Positions 1 to 9,682 of a DNA stretch of 64,000 bases are shown here, piece after piece. The translations under genes were made by a program, and so were the position numbers. This stretch comes from Gemmatimonadota bacterium. GTDB lineage: Bacteria > Gemmatimonadota > Gemmatimonadetes > Gemmatimonadales > GWC2-71-9. The stretch covers positions 1 to 64,000 of the forward strand of contig JADKJZ010000016.1 in the NCBI GenBank assembly GCA_016720805.1, given 5' to 3'. Position 1 is the first letter of the stretch. Every line of letters begins with the position of its first letter. Below the pieces are notes generated by a model. It ran no database searches. It worked only from the letters and a program-made list of their open reading frames with translations, and was not told the DNA's origin.

Positions 1-2371
1 TACCCTCCCAACCACCTCCGCACCTTCGTCACCAACTCTTCCGGCGTGAACGGTTTCGGCAGGAACAGCACGTCACCATACTCAGCGGCCACGGGTTCTT
101 CGCCAGGCCCGACATCGGCAAGCACCTTCATCTGCGGATGCCGCTCGCGAATCCGGCGCGACAGCTCGCCGCCCATTCCCGGCATCACCATGTCGGTCAG
201 CAGCTGTCGATCGTGCCACCATGGCTCGCGTCGAGCGCGAGGGCCTCCGCCCCGCTCGCGGCACTGAGCACGACATACCCGAGCTGCGTCAGCACCCGAT
301 CGACGAGCTTTCGCACCTGCGCCTCATCCTCCGCGACCAGGATCGTCGCGCCACCAGCCGCCCGCTTCTCCGCCGCAGCTGCAGTGGCCGCCGACTCGGC
401 TTCCGCCGCCGCCCGCGGGAAGACCAGTCGGAACAGCGCCCCTTCGCCGACCGTCGACTGCACCTCGATCCGTCCGCCCGCCTGCTCCATGATGCCGTAG
501 CAGGTCGCCAGGCCGAGGCCGGTGCCCTGCCCCGCCGGCTTCGTCGTGAAGAACGGCTCGAAGAGGTGCGCGAGCACTTCCGGCGCAATGCCCTGACCGG
601 TATCGCGGAAGGTCAGGTGCACCTCGTCGCGAATGGCCAACGCCTGGATGGTGAGCGTGCCGCCCTCGGGCATCGCATCCCGCGCGTTGACCGCCAAGTT
701 GGTCAGCAACTGATCGCCCTGCGTCGGGTCGATGAGGATGGGGGCCGGGTCCGGAGAGAGGCGAATGCTGAGTGCGACACTGTCGCCCACCAGCTGCCGC
801 AAGCGGCGATTCGCGTCGAGGATCAGCGCGTTGACGTCCACCACGCGCGGCTGGACCACCTGCCGACGCGCGAACGCCAGCAGTTGCGCGGTGAGGTCCG
901 CCGCGCGGGCCGAGGAGCGAACGATCTCCTGCACGTCGGCCAGCGCGTCGGGCTGATCGGCCACGCGCTCCTCGAGCAGGTGGCCGTAGCCGGAGATCGC
1001 CGTGATCAGGTTGTTGAAGTCGTGCGCGATCCCGCCGGCCAGTCGGCCGATCGACTCGAGCCGTGCCGCCTCGGTCAGCCGCCGTTCGAGCTTCCGCTGC
1101 TCCGTCACGTCGCGGATGATCGTCAGGACGCACCGCATCCCGTCGATGTCAACGAGGGCCGACCGCCAGACGGGTCTCGCGGACCGCGCCATCCGGGACG
1201 CACCAGCGCGACGGCGAAATCCGTCAGCGTGCCGTCGCGCGAAATGGCCCGCACCATCGCCTCGCGGTCGGCCGGCGCGTCGGCCAGAGCTTCAGCTCCA
1301 CGGCCGAGCGCCCGAGGACCTCGTCCCGACTCCGCCCCGTGAGCTCAACAAAGCCCTCGTTGACTTCGAGCAGCACGCCATCGGCGAAGCGCGTGAGCGC
1401 GACACCATCGGGCGTCAGTGAAAAGAGTCGCGAGAACTTCTCCTCGCCCCGAAGGCGCTCCGCCTCGGCGCGTGCGTCGCGACGCCCCACCAGGACGAGG
1501 GCCAATCCGCCGGCAAGGAGCACGAGGGCCACCAACGCCGTGCGCATCGGGAAGACGCGCTCCTGGATCGTCGTGCCCCAACCGCCAGTGGGCATCGCCA
1601 GCAGTTGCCACTGTCGGCCCGAGAACGCGACCGATGCCCGGATGGCCAGGCCATTCGCCCCGACCAGCGTTGAATCGCCGACGATCAGCGCGCCGCGTTC
1701 GTCGACGAGCGCACTCCGGATATTGGGAAGATTCTCGAGTCCGGCCTCGACGGCGATCGGCGCCAGTCGCACCACCACGGCCGCCACCGCGATCACCGAG
1801 CCGTTCTCGGCACGGGCAGCGAGCCGCCCGACGAGCCCGGTCCCGCCCTGGTACAGCTCGGTGGGCCCGGACACGACGATGCCCGGCTCGGTCAGCGCGC
1901 GCCGGAAGTCGGCGACCGTGCCCTCTCGCGAATCCTGCATCACGTTCCGACCGCTCGCCTGTTCGTTGCCGAGCTGCGGCCAGATGTGCGTGATCGTTCC
2001 GTCGGGAGCGACAAACTGCACTGCGAGCACGCTGGGCACATCCCGAAGGATGTCCTCCGCGAAGCGGTCGAATTCCTCCGCCCGATCGGGCTTGTCCCAG
2101 TGGATTTCGAGGAAGGACGAAAGACCGTGCAACAGCGCCATCCGACCGCGCAATGACGTCTCGAGCGCTGTGGCCGTCGGTACCACTTCGTTGCGCACCG
2201 ACTCACGCAGCAGTTCGGTGCGCACTCCGGCGTACCAGCGGTCCGCGGACACGGCGATCGCGCCGGTGACGGCGATCACGATCAGCGCCGTCGTCCAGGC
2301 CGAGAAACCAGCACCCCCCCGACGGCGTTCACCGCGGGGGGGCAAAGGGGCCGGAGGGGCCGGGGTCACCA

Positions 2372-2372
<1 letters not shown>
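1..2372 (-). CDS. Hybrid sensor histidine kinase (CHASE-PAS-HisKA-HATPase-REC), frame-disrupted, 3' end at window edge
   Basis: Membrane sensor kinase with a fused receiver. Read right to left it has a TM helix near 2290, a CHASE-like periplasmic sensor (about 2230-1650), a second TM near 1530, a PAS domain (about 1440-1200), HisKA with phospho-acceptor His in GGIAHDFNNL at 1022-1024, HATPase_c with GTGLGLATCYGI, and a receiver whose Asp is in LLTDMVMPG near 193. Four single-base indels (near 1285, 1194, 1160 and 206) split it into separate frames, yet the conserved sequence continues across each, so one gene is annotated. The ATG at 2372 overlaps the fabF stop (TGATG). The last in-window bases (TA) suggest the stop lies right at the edge. 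The ligand is unknown; a link to lipid synthesis is suggested only by position. Function class is secure, intactness is not. Confidence 0.8.
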
Positions 2373-3608
<1,236 letters not shown>

Positions 3609-3609
3609 A

Positions 3610-3849
3610 TCACTTCCCCAGCTTGTCGTTCAGGTACTTCAGCGCATCCCCCACGGTCCGCAGCTTCTCGGCGTCTTCGTCCGGGATGTCGATGTCGAAT
3701 TCCTTCTCGAAGGCCATCACCAGCTCGACGGTATCCAGGGAGTCGGCGCCGAGATCCTCCATGAACGAGGCCTCCGGGGAGAGCTTCTCGCGCTCGACAC
3801 CCAGCTCCTCGACAATGATGTCCTTGACCTTCTCCGCCACGTCACTCAT
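3610..3849 (-). CDS. acpP: Acyl carrier protein
   Basis: Small acidic carrier (79 aa, the usual length) that holds growing acyl chains as thioesters on 4'-phosphopantetheine. The attachment Ser is residue 37 in GADSLDTVEL, the canonical DSL motif at the start of helix II. It lies between fabG and fabF, its most common genomic position, and stops one base before the fabF start. The ATG at 3849 gives the standard N-terminus. Identity is essentially certain. Confidence 0.97.
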   Translation of the reverse strand: MSDVAEKVKDIIVEELGVEREKLSPEASFMEDLGADSLDTVELVMAFEKEFDIDIPDEDAEKLRTVGDALKYLNDKLGK

Positions 3850-3886
3850 GTGATGCCTCTGTGCGTTGTGTGAACGATGAACCAGC

Positions 3887-4630
3887 TCAGCCGATCATGC
3901 CGCCGTCGACCACCAGGACCTGCCCGGTGATGTAGGCACCCATCTCCGACGCGAGGAACGCGACGGTTCCTGCGATGTCCGCCGGGGCGCCGAGGCGACC
4001 CAACGGGATGGACTCCAATAATGCCGCCCGGGCCGTCTCCGGCAAGGAGGCCGTCATGTCCGTCTCGATGAACCCCGGGGCGATGCAGTTCACCAGGACG
4101 CCCCGGGCCGCATACTCCTTCGCGACCGACTTCGAAAAGCCGATCAGCCCCGCCTTGCTGGCCGCATAATTGGCCTGCCCGGCGTTGCCGGTGATACCGA
4201 CGACGGAGGTGATGTTGACGATCCGCCCGAAGCGGCGCTTCATCATCCCTTTGATCACCGCCTGCGTGGCCACGAAGGCCCCCGTCAGGTTGGCGGCGAG
4301 CACCTCATCCCAGTCGGCCTGGCCGAGCCGGATGAGGAGGTTGTCGCGAGTCAGGCCGGCGTTGTTGACCAGGATGTCGATCGGGCCGAGCTCCGCCTCA
4401 CAGGCGGCGATGGCGGCCCGGATCGAATCGGGCTGGGTAACGTCGCAGGCGAAGCCCCGGGCACGAGGGCCGATCGCCGCCGCGACCTCGGTCGCGTTCG
4501 CCGCCGACCGACCGACCACAGCCACTTGCGCGCCAGCGGCGTGCAGCGTCTCCGCGATCGCACGGCCGATGCCGCGCGTGCTGCCGGTCACGAACGCAAT
4601 GCGCCCGGTGAGATCAAGCGGAAGGCTCAT
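3887..4630 (-). CDS. fabG: 3-oxoacyl-ACP reductase
   Basis: NADPH-dependent reduction of 3-oxoacyl-ACP to 3-hydroxyacyl-ACP in the elongation cycle. It is a classical short-chain dehydrogenase of 247 aa with the cofactor motif TGSTRGIG (residues 15-22), the NNAG motif (89-92) and the catalytic Ser142, Tyr155 and Lys159 (YAASK). The ATG at 4630 overlaps the fabD stop by four bases (ATGA), implying translational coupling. SDR proteins are easily mis-assigned, but the fabD-fabG-acpP order makes FabG secure. About 37 bases separate it from acpP. Confidence 0.95.
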   Translation of the reverse strand: MSLPLDLTGRIAFVTGSTRGIGRAIAETLHAAGAQVAVVGRSAANATEVAAAIGPRARGFACDVTQPDSIRAAIAACEAELGPIDILVNNAGLTRDNLLIRLGQADWDEVLAANLTGAFVATQAVIKGMMKRRFGRIVNITSVVGITGNAGQANYAASKAGLIGFSKSVAKEYAARGVLVNCIAPGFIETDMTASLPETARAALLESIPLGRLGAPADIAGTVAFLASEMGAYITGQVLVVDGGMIG

Positions 4631-5559
4631 GAGGCGAGGAAGGTCTCGAGGTCGGCAGCGGTCCCGAGCGGCGTACAGGACGCCTCGGGGACGATGCGCT
4701 TGAGGAGGCCGGTGAGCACACTGCCCGGGCCGATCTCGAGCCAGCGTGCGTCGGGATACTCCCGCGCGATCCGCTGCATCGAGGCGACCCAGCGCACCGG
4801 GGCGGTCAACTGATCACCGAGCAGCCGGATGGCGTCGTCGCGATCGTCCACCAGCTCGGCCGTGGCGTTGGCGCAGACCGGGAAGGCGGGCGTCCGGAAG
4901 GGAGCCACATCGAGCGCATCGCGGAGGCCACGCACGGCGCTCTCCATCAGCGGCGAGTGAAACGCCCCGCTGACCTTGAGCGTCAACACGCGCTTGGCCC
5001 CGGCGGCCTTGCAGGCCTCGCCGCCACGCTCAACGGCTGCGGGGTCGCCGGAGATGACCGTCTGGTCCGGGGCATTCTGGTTCGCGGCGACGACCACACC
5101 ATCGCCCGCCGCCGTGGCCTCGACGCAGCAGCGCTCGACGATGGCCGTGTCGAGCCCGAGCACCGCGGCCATCGCCCCCGGACGCGCCCGCCCCGCCTCG
5201 TACATCAGCGCGCCACGACGGCGCACCAGCACGGCCGCATCGGTCGCTTCGAGGGCACCGGCAGCGACCCAGGCACTGTACTCGCCGAGCGAGTGTCCGG
5301 CCGCAGCAGCGACGGGACCGAGCTTGCCGCTGAGGACCGCCAGCACCGCCGCAGAATGGGCGAGAATCGCCGGCTGCGCGTTGTGGGTCAGCGTGAGGTC
5401 GGCCTCAGGCCCATCCCACATCAACGCGCTCAGCGGGGTCGAGAGTTCGTCGTCGATTCGCTGCAGGACATCGCGGGCGGCCGGAAAGGCGTCGGCGAGG
5501 TCCCGCGTCATGCCGACCTTCTGCGATCCCTGCCCGGGGAACAGGAGGACGGTTACCAC
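4627..5559 (-). CDS. fabD: Malonyl-CoA:ACP transacylase
   Basis: Transfers malonyl from CoA to ACP, supplying the extender unit for FabH and FabF. The 310-aa sequence starts with the family signature LLFPGQGSQ, has the nucleophilic Ser90 in GHSLGEYSA, and the catalytic His in GAFHSPLM. The GTG start at 5559 overlaps the fabH stop, and the 3' end overlaps fabG. Length and motifs are normal. Cytoplasmic. Confidence 0.96.
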   Translation of the reverse strand: MVTVLLFPGQGSQKVGMTRDLADAFPAARDVLQRIDDELSTPLSALMWDGPEADLTLTHNAQPAILAHSAAVLAVLSGKLGPVAAAAGHSLGEYSAWVAAGALEATDAAVLVRRRGALMYEAGRARPGAMAAVLGLDTAIVERCCVEATAAGDGVVVAANQNAPDQTVISGDPAAVERGGEACKAAGAKRVLTLKVSGAFHSPLMESAVRGLRDALDVAPFRTPAFPVCANATAELVDDRDDAIRLLGDQLTAPVRWVASMQRIAREYPDARWLEIGPGSVLTGLLKRIVPEASCTPLGTAADLETFLAS

Positions 5560-6545
5560 CGCACCACCACGCTGCCCCAGGTGAAGCCCGCGCCGAACGC
5601 GACGAGCATCACGACCATCCCCGGCTTGAGCCGGCCCTCGAGCACGGCCTGCGTCACCGCGAGCGGAATCGAGGCCGATGAGGTGTTGCCGTAGCGGTCA
5701 AGATTGACGAACACCTTCTCCATCGGGATGCCAGCATGCTTGGCAGTCGCCTCGATGATGCGGAGGTTCGCCTGATGCGGAATCAGGAGGTCGATGTCGT
5801 CCGCGCTCATCCCGGCCTGGCGGATCGCCTCGTCGGTGGAGCGGCTCATCGCCAGCACTGCGGCCTTGAAGACCTCGCGGCCGGCCATCTTGATCAGGTG
5901 ACGCTTTTCGCGCACCAGCTCTTCCGTCAGCGGATCGGCGGCGCCGCCACCGGGGATATGCAGCAGCTCGGCGAGCTTGCCATCGGCGCCCAGGTAGGCC
6001 GAGAGAATGCCGCGTTCCCCACCCTGCACGCGCTGCACGATCCCCGCGCCGGCGCCATCCCCGAAGAGGATGGCCGTGCCGCGGTCTTCCGGGTCGACGA
6101 TGCTGGACAACTTCTCGGCGCCGACCACGAGGATCGTGTCGCCGTGGCCGGTCGCCATCAGGCCCTCGGCGATGGTCAGCCCGTAGACCCACCCCGGGCA
6201 TGCCGCCACGACATCCACCGCCCAGCAGCCTTCGATGCCAAGCGCCGCCTGCAAGTCACAGGCGGCCGACGGCAGGCGATGATCCGGAGAGACCGTCGCG
6301 AAGACGATCCCGTCGAGATCCGCCGCCGTGAGACCCGCCATGGCGAGCGCCTGCTGGGCGGCAACCAGGGAGTAACTGGTCAGCGTCTCGAAGCGCTCGG
6401 CGATGTGACGCTGCTTGATGCCGGTGCGCTCGGTGATCCAGGCGTCGGAGGTGTCGAGCGTCTTCTCGAGGTCGGCGTTGGTCACGATCCGGCTCGGGGC
6501 GGCGGAGCCAACGCCGATGATCGCCGCGATGGGGCGAGTGATCAT
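5553..6545 (-). CDS. fabH: 3-oxoacyl-ACP synthase III (initiation)
   Basis: Condenses an acyl-CoA starter with malonyl-ACP to begin fatty-acid synthesis. 330 aa, normal for the family. The catalytic triad is visible: Cys116 in DVVAACPGW, His in LIPHQANLRI and Asn in YGNTSSASIP. It lies between plsX and fabD in the standard gram-positive-like order rpmF-plsX-fabH-fabD-fabG-acpP-fabF. The ATG at 6545 overlaps the plsX stop by four bases. Confidence 0.96.
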   Translation of the reverse strand: MITRPIAAIIGVGSAAPSRIVTNADLEKTLDTSDAWITERTGIKQRHIAERFETLTSYSLVAAQQALAMAGLTAADLDGIVFATVSPDHRLPSAACDLQAALGIEGCWAVDVVAACPGWVYGLTIAEGLMATGHGDTILVVGAEKLSSIVDPEDRGTAILFGDGAGAGIVQRVQGGERGILSAYLGADGKLAELLHIPGGGAADPLTEELVREKRHLIKMAGREVFKAAVLAMSRSTDEAIRQAGMSADDIDLLIPHQANLRIIEATAKHAGIPMEKVFVNLDRYGNTSSASIPLAVTQAVLEGRLKPGMVVMLVAFGAGFTWGSVVVRW

Positions 6546-7555
6546 CCGGCCACCGGGGCATCGCGCATCGACAGCTCCGTAGCGATGTGATCACTCAGAC
6601 CGACCCGCACCGAGTTGACGGCGTAGCGGATGGCGTTCTTGATGGCAATCGGGGTCGAGGAGCCGTGGCAGACGATCTGGACGCCCTTCACACCGAGGAG
6701 CGGCGCACCGCCGACCTCGGAGTAGTCCAGAAAGCGCATCAGCGGCGCCATCTCGGGCGACTTCAGCAGCCCGGGGCTCTCCGCCTTGAGCACGCGGCCG
6801 AGCACCTTCCCCATCGACTCGTAGAACTTGAGCAGGATGTTGCCGACGAAGCCGTCGCAGACGACGACATCGATGCGGCCATGCGTCGGGTGGCCGACGA
6901 CGACGTCGCGACCCTCGATGTTCCCGATGTAATTGAGGCGCGGATGGGCCTTGAGGGCGGCATGCGCCTCGCGGACCACAGCGTTCCCCTTCTCGTCTTC
7001 CTCGCCGACATTCAGCAGGCCGACCTTCGGCTCAGGCCGTCCCATGACGTCCCGCGCATAGATCGACCCGAGGTAGGCGAAGTTGAGGAGTTCCTTGGCG
7101 GTGCAGTCGACGTTCGCACCGGCGTCCAGGACGAGCACATAGCCGTCGGGCGCCGGGAAGGACGAGGCGACGGTCGCGCGATCGACACCGTCATGGAGGC
7201 CGAGGAGGATGGTGCCACCGGCGAGCAGGGCGCCGGTGTTGCCGGCCGAGACGAAGGCATCGGCAGCACCGTCCCGGTGCAGGCCGAGGCCGATCACCAG
7301 TGACGAATTGGGCTTCTTGCGCACGGCCGACAGCGGCTTCTCGGCCATGCCCACGACCTCGGCGGCCGGGACCACCGTGAGGCGGCTCCGGTCGAGATCG
7401 GGATAGCGCGCCAATTCTGCCTCGACCGCGTCGGGCTGGCCGACGAGGAGCAGGGAGAATTCCGGCGGCAACTCGCGGAGGGCAAGCGCCGCGCCGGCCA
7501 CTTCCGTAGCCGGCGCATGGTCGCCCCCCATCGCGTCGAGCGCGACGCGAATCAC
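6542..7555 (-). CDS. plsX: Phosphate acyltransferase
   Basis: Makes acyl-phosphate from acyl-ACP, the donor for PlsY-type glycerol-3-phosphate acylation. It connects the fab pathway to phospholipid synthesis. The 337-aa protein begins with the diagnostic IRVALDAMGGDHAP and keeps the downstream SAGNTGALLA and GFVGNI segments of the PlsX fold. The GTG start is at 7555, four bases after the rpmF stop. Peripheral cytoplasmic enzyme. Confidence 0.96.
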   Translation of the reverse strand: MIRVALDAMGGDHAPATEVAGAALALRELPPEFSLLLVGQPDAVEAELARYPDLDRSRLTVVPAAEVVGMAEKPLSAVRKKPNSSLVIGLGLHRDGAADAFVSAGNTGALLAGGTILLGLHDGVDRATVASSFPAPDGYVLVLDAGANVDCTAKELLNFAYLGSIYARDVMGRPEPKVGLLNVGEEDEKGNAVVREAHAALKAHPRLNYIGNIEGRDVVVGHPTHGRIDVVVCDGFVGNILLKFYESMGKVLGRVLKAESPGLLKSPEMAPLMRFLDYSEVGGAPLLGVKGVQIVCHGSSTPIAIKNAIRYAVNSVRVGLSDHIATELSMRDAPVAG

Positions 7556-7558
7556 GGC

Positions 7559-7741
7559 CTAGTTGTCCTCGACCTCAACGCGCTTCTTGCCCGCGTAGTA
7601 CCCGCAGGACGGGCAGACCCGGTGCGAGAGCTTGGGCGCGCTGCAACGCGAACAGGGCTGCGTCGCCATGCCGGCACCGGTGTGGTGCCCACGGCGCAAG
7701 CGCTTGCGCGACTTCGAGAGTTTCCGCTTCGGAACGGCCAT
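7559..7741 (-). CDS. rpmF: Ribosomal protein L32
   Basis: 60-aa component of the large ribosomal subunit. It has the L32 start MAVPKRKLSKSRKRLRR and a four-cysteine zinc ribbon (CSRC then CPSC), so this is the zinc-binding form. It lies between yceD and plsX, a widely conserved arrangement that couples ribosome and membrane synthesis. The ATG at 7741 is the only sensible start. Confidence 0.96.
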   Translation of the reverse strand: MAVPKRKLSKSRKRLRRGHHTGAGMATQPCSRCSAPKLSHRVCPSCGYYAGKKRVEVEDN

Positions 7742-7748
7742 CGGTGCC

Positions 7749-8216
7749 TCAGTTGGTCGTGCCAGCCGTGCACGCGCACGGACCGGCGTTCAAATCTGCC
7801 CCACAGGTGAGACAGAGTCCTGCACACTCCGGGCGGCAGAGCGGAAAGGGCTGCACCCGCAACACCAGCTCCTCACGCACCGCCTGCCCCAGATCCACCT
7901 CGCTCGACGAGACCGCCAGTGGATAGACACTGGGATCTTCAAGCAGCTCTTCGTTGGCCGAGAAGACCACCTCGACCGCTTCGTCGAGCAGCTGCACGAG
8001 CGGCTCCAGGCAGCGGCGGCATTCTCCTGCCACGTGCGCCGTCAGATGTCCGTGCCAGAGCACGTCATCGCCAGCCGTCCCCTGCAGCCACCCCCCAACC
8101 TCCACCGGACCCACGAGGTCGAGGGTCAACCCCTCGAACAACGGATGGTCCGCCGGGACCGTCGCCGCCGTGGCGACCGGTCCGTCCTGCAATTGGCGAA
8201 GATCGAACGAAAGCAT
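7749..8216 (-). CDS. yceD: DUF177 (YceD-type) protein
   Basis: 155-aa YceD/DUF177 protein. The family is linked to 23S rRNA accumulation or ribosome assembly in some bacteria and plants; its biochemical activity is not settled. The C-terminus has a run of Cys pairs (CRPECAGLC, then LTCG, then CAC), typical of the family and possibly metal-binding. It precedes rpmF as in many genomes. The ATG at 8216 is preferred to an upstream in-frame TTG at 8225, because the likely promoter -10 lies at 8225-8230. Confidence 0.88.
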   Translation of the reverse strand: MLSFDLRQLQDGPVATAATVPADHPLFEGLTLDLVGPVEVGGWLQGTAGDDVLWHGHLTAHVAGECRRCLEPLVQLLDEAVEVVFSANEELLEDPSVYPLAVSSSEVDLGQAVREELVLRVQPFPLCRPECAGLCLTCGADLNAGPCACTAGTTN

Positions 8217-8224
8217 AGCCCTCA

Positions 8225-8254
8225 AAGCTAGCAGACGAGACGCCCTTCGGTCAA
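8225..8254 (-). promoter_or_regulatory. Candidate sigma-70-type promoter of the yceD-fab operon
   Basis: On the minus strand TTGACC (8249-8254) and TAGCTT (8225-8230) are separated by 18 bases. Transcription would start about at 8218, next to the yceD ATG at 8216, so the message would be leaderless or nearly so. This is inferred from sequence alone. Confidence 0.45.
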
Positions 8255-8259
8255 CCCGG

Positions 8260-8694
8260 TCAGACCACTCCGAGGAGAGCTAACTCACGCTCGGGAAAGA
8301 AGAAAGCAATCTCGCGGGCGGCGTTCTCGTCGCTGTCGGAGCCGTGGACCGCGTTCTTCCCCTTCGACTCGGCGAACAGCTTCCGGATGGTGCCTGCGGC
8401 CGCCTCGGCCGGATCGGTCGCCCCGATCGCCGTCCGCCACGCCAGGACCGCGTCCGGTGCCTCAAGCGCCATCGCGACCACGGGACCCGAGCTCATGAAC
8501 TCGACCAGCTCGCCATAGAAGCCACGCTCCCGGTGGACCGCGTAGAACGCCTCAGCCTCGACCCGGGTCAGGCGGAGCATCCGCATCGCCTTGATGGCGA
8601 ATCCGGACTTTTCCACATGGGCCAGGATCGCGCCAGCATTGCCAGCGGCCACGGCGTCGGGCTTGAGCATGGCGAAAGTAAGCTTTCCAGCCAT
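8260..8694 (-). CDS. ndk: Nucleoside diphosphate kinase
   Basis: Transfers the gamma-phosphate of ATP to NDPs through a phospho-His intermediate, balancing NTP pools. 144 aa, standard length, beginning GKLTFAMLKPDAV. The catalytic His is residue 117 in NAVHGSDS. The upstream in-frame extension runs through the repeat region and is not homologous, so the ATG at 8694 is chosen. It lies downstream of sucCD across a large hairpin at 8717-8786 that could attenuate read-through. Confidence 0.96.
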   Translation of the reverse strand: MAGKLTFAMLKPDAVAAGNAGAILAHVEKSGFAIKAMRMLRLTRVEAEAFYAVHRERGFYGELVEFMSSGPVVAMALEAPDAVLAWRTAIGATDPAEAAAGTIRKLFAESKGKNAVHGSDSDENAAREIAFFFPERELALLGVV

Positions 8695-8716
8695 TCGTTG
8701 AACTCCCAAAAAGTGA

Positions 8717-8786
8717 GTCGTTGGTCGTTGGTCGTTAGTCATTAGAGGAAACCACTCCTAACGACTAACGACTAACGCCTAATGAC
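8717..8786. repeat. Inverted repeat built of heptamer tandem repeats, sucD-ndk gap
   Basis: Two 29-base arms (8717-8745 and 8758-8786) are inverted copies matching at about 24 positions, with a 12-base loop. Each arm is four tandem heptamers of the GTCGTTA/GTCGTTG type. On the minus strand a run of five T (8708-8712) follows the stem closely, so it could act as a terminator or attenuator after sucD. The region is AT-richer than its surroundings. A similarly built element is at 29348-29432. Confidence 0.8.
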
Positions 8787-8809
8787 TTTAAGTGCTTTGA
8801 CCTAAGAGA

Positions 8810-9682
8810 CTACTTGAGCTTCCCTTTCAGCAGCCCCACCACATCGACCGGCCGCCGCATGATCCCCATGCCGGCGGACTCGAACGCCGCGAACTTCTCT
8901 TCGGCGGTGCCGCTCGCCCCGGAGATGATCGCACCGGCATGACCCATCCGGCGGCCCGGAGGCGCGGTCGCCCCCGCCACGAAGCCGACGACCGGCTTCT
9001 TGACGTTGGCCTTGATGTAGTCCGCGGCTTCCTGCTCCGCCGTCCCGCCGATCTCGCCCATCATCACGATGGCCTCGGTCTTCGGGTCGGCATTGAAGGC
9101 GGCCAGGACGTCGATGAAGTTGGTCCCGACGATCGGGTCGCCGCCGATCCCGACGCAGGTGCTCTGGCCGAGGCCGGCCTTGGTCAGGTGGTGGACGATC
9201 TCGTAGGTCAGCGTGCCGGAGCGCGAGACCAGGCCGATCGGGCCCGGGGTGCAGATCGAGCCGGGGATGATGCCGACCTTGGCCTCACCCGGGGTGATCA
9301 TGCCGGGGCAGTTCGGGCCGATGAGGCGAATGTTCCGCTCGGCCAGGTACGGCATGACCGTGGTCATGTCGAGCACCGGGACCCCTTCAGTGATGCAGAC
9401 GACGACCGGGATCCCGGCGTCGGCCGCTTCCATCATCGCGCCGGCCGCCATCGCGGGCGGGACGTAGATCACCGAGCAGTTCGCGCCCGTTGCCTTCACG
9501 GCCTCGGCAACGGTGTTGAACACCGGCACCTTGTTCTCGAAGGTCTGGCCGCCCTTCCCCGGCGTGACGCCGGCGACGACGTTGGTGCCGTACTCGAGCA
9601 TCTGCCGAGCGTGGAACGACCCTTCACGGCCCGTGATGCCCTGCACCACCAGGCGCGTGTCCTTGTTGATCCAGATGCTCAC
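8810..9682 (-). CDS. sucD: Succinyl-CoA synthetase, alpha subunit
   Basis: CoA-binding and phosphorylated subunit of the TCA-cycle enzyme that interconverts succinyl-CoA and succinate with ATP or GTP formation. 290 aa. It has the N-terminal CoA-binding Rossmann part (VQGITGREGSFH), the IGPNCPGMI segment, and phospho-His248 in GRRMGHAGAI. The GTG start at 9682 overlaps the sucC stop (GTGA), the usual coupled sucCD arrangement. Confidence 0.97.
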   Translation of the reverse strand: MSIWINKDTRLVVQGITGREGSFHARQMLEYGTNVVAGVTPGKGGQTFENKVPVFNTVAEAVKATGANCSVIYVPPAMAAGAMMEAADAGIPVVVCITEGVPVLDMTTVMPYLAERNIRLIGPNCPGMITPGEAKVGIIPGSICTPGPIGLVSRSGTLTYEIVHHLTKAGLGQSTCVGIGGDPIVGTNFIDVLAAFNADPKTEAIVMMGEIGGTAEQEAADYIKANVKKPVVGFVAGATAPPGRRMGHAGAIISGASGTAEEKFAAFESAGMGIMRRPVDVVGLLKGKLK

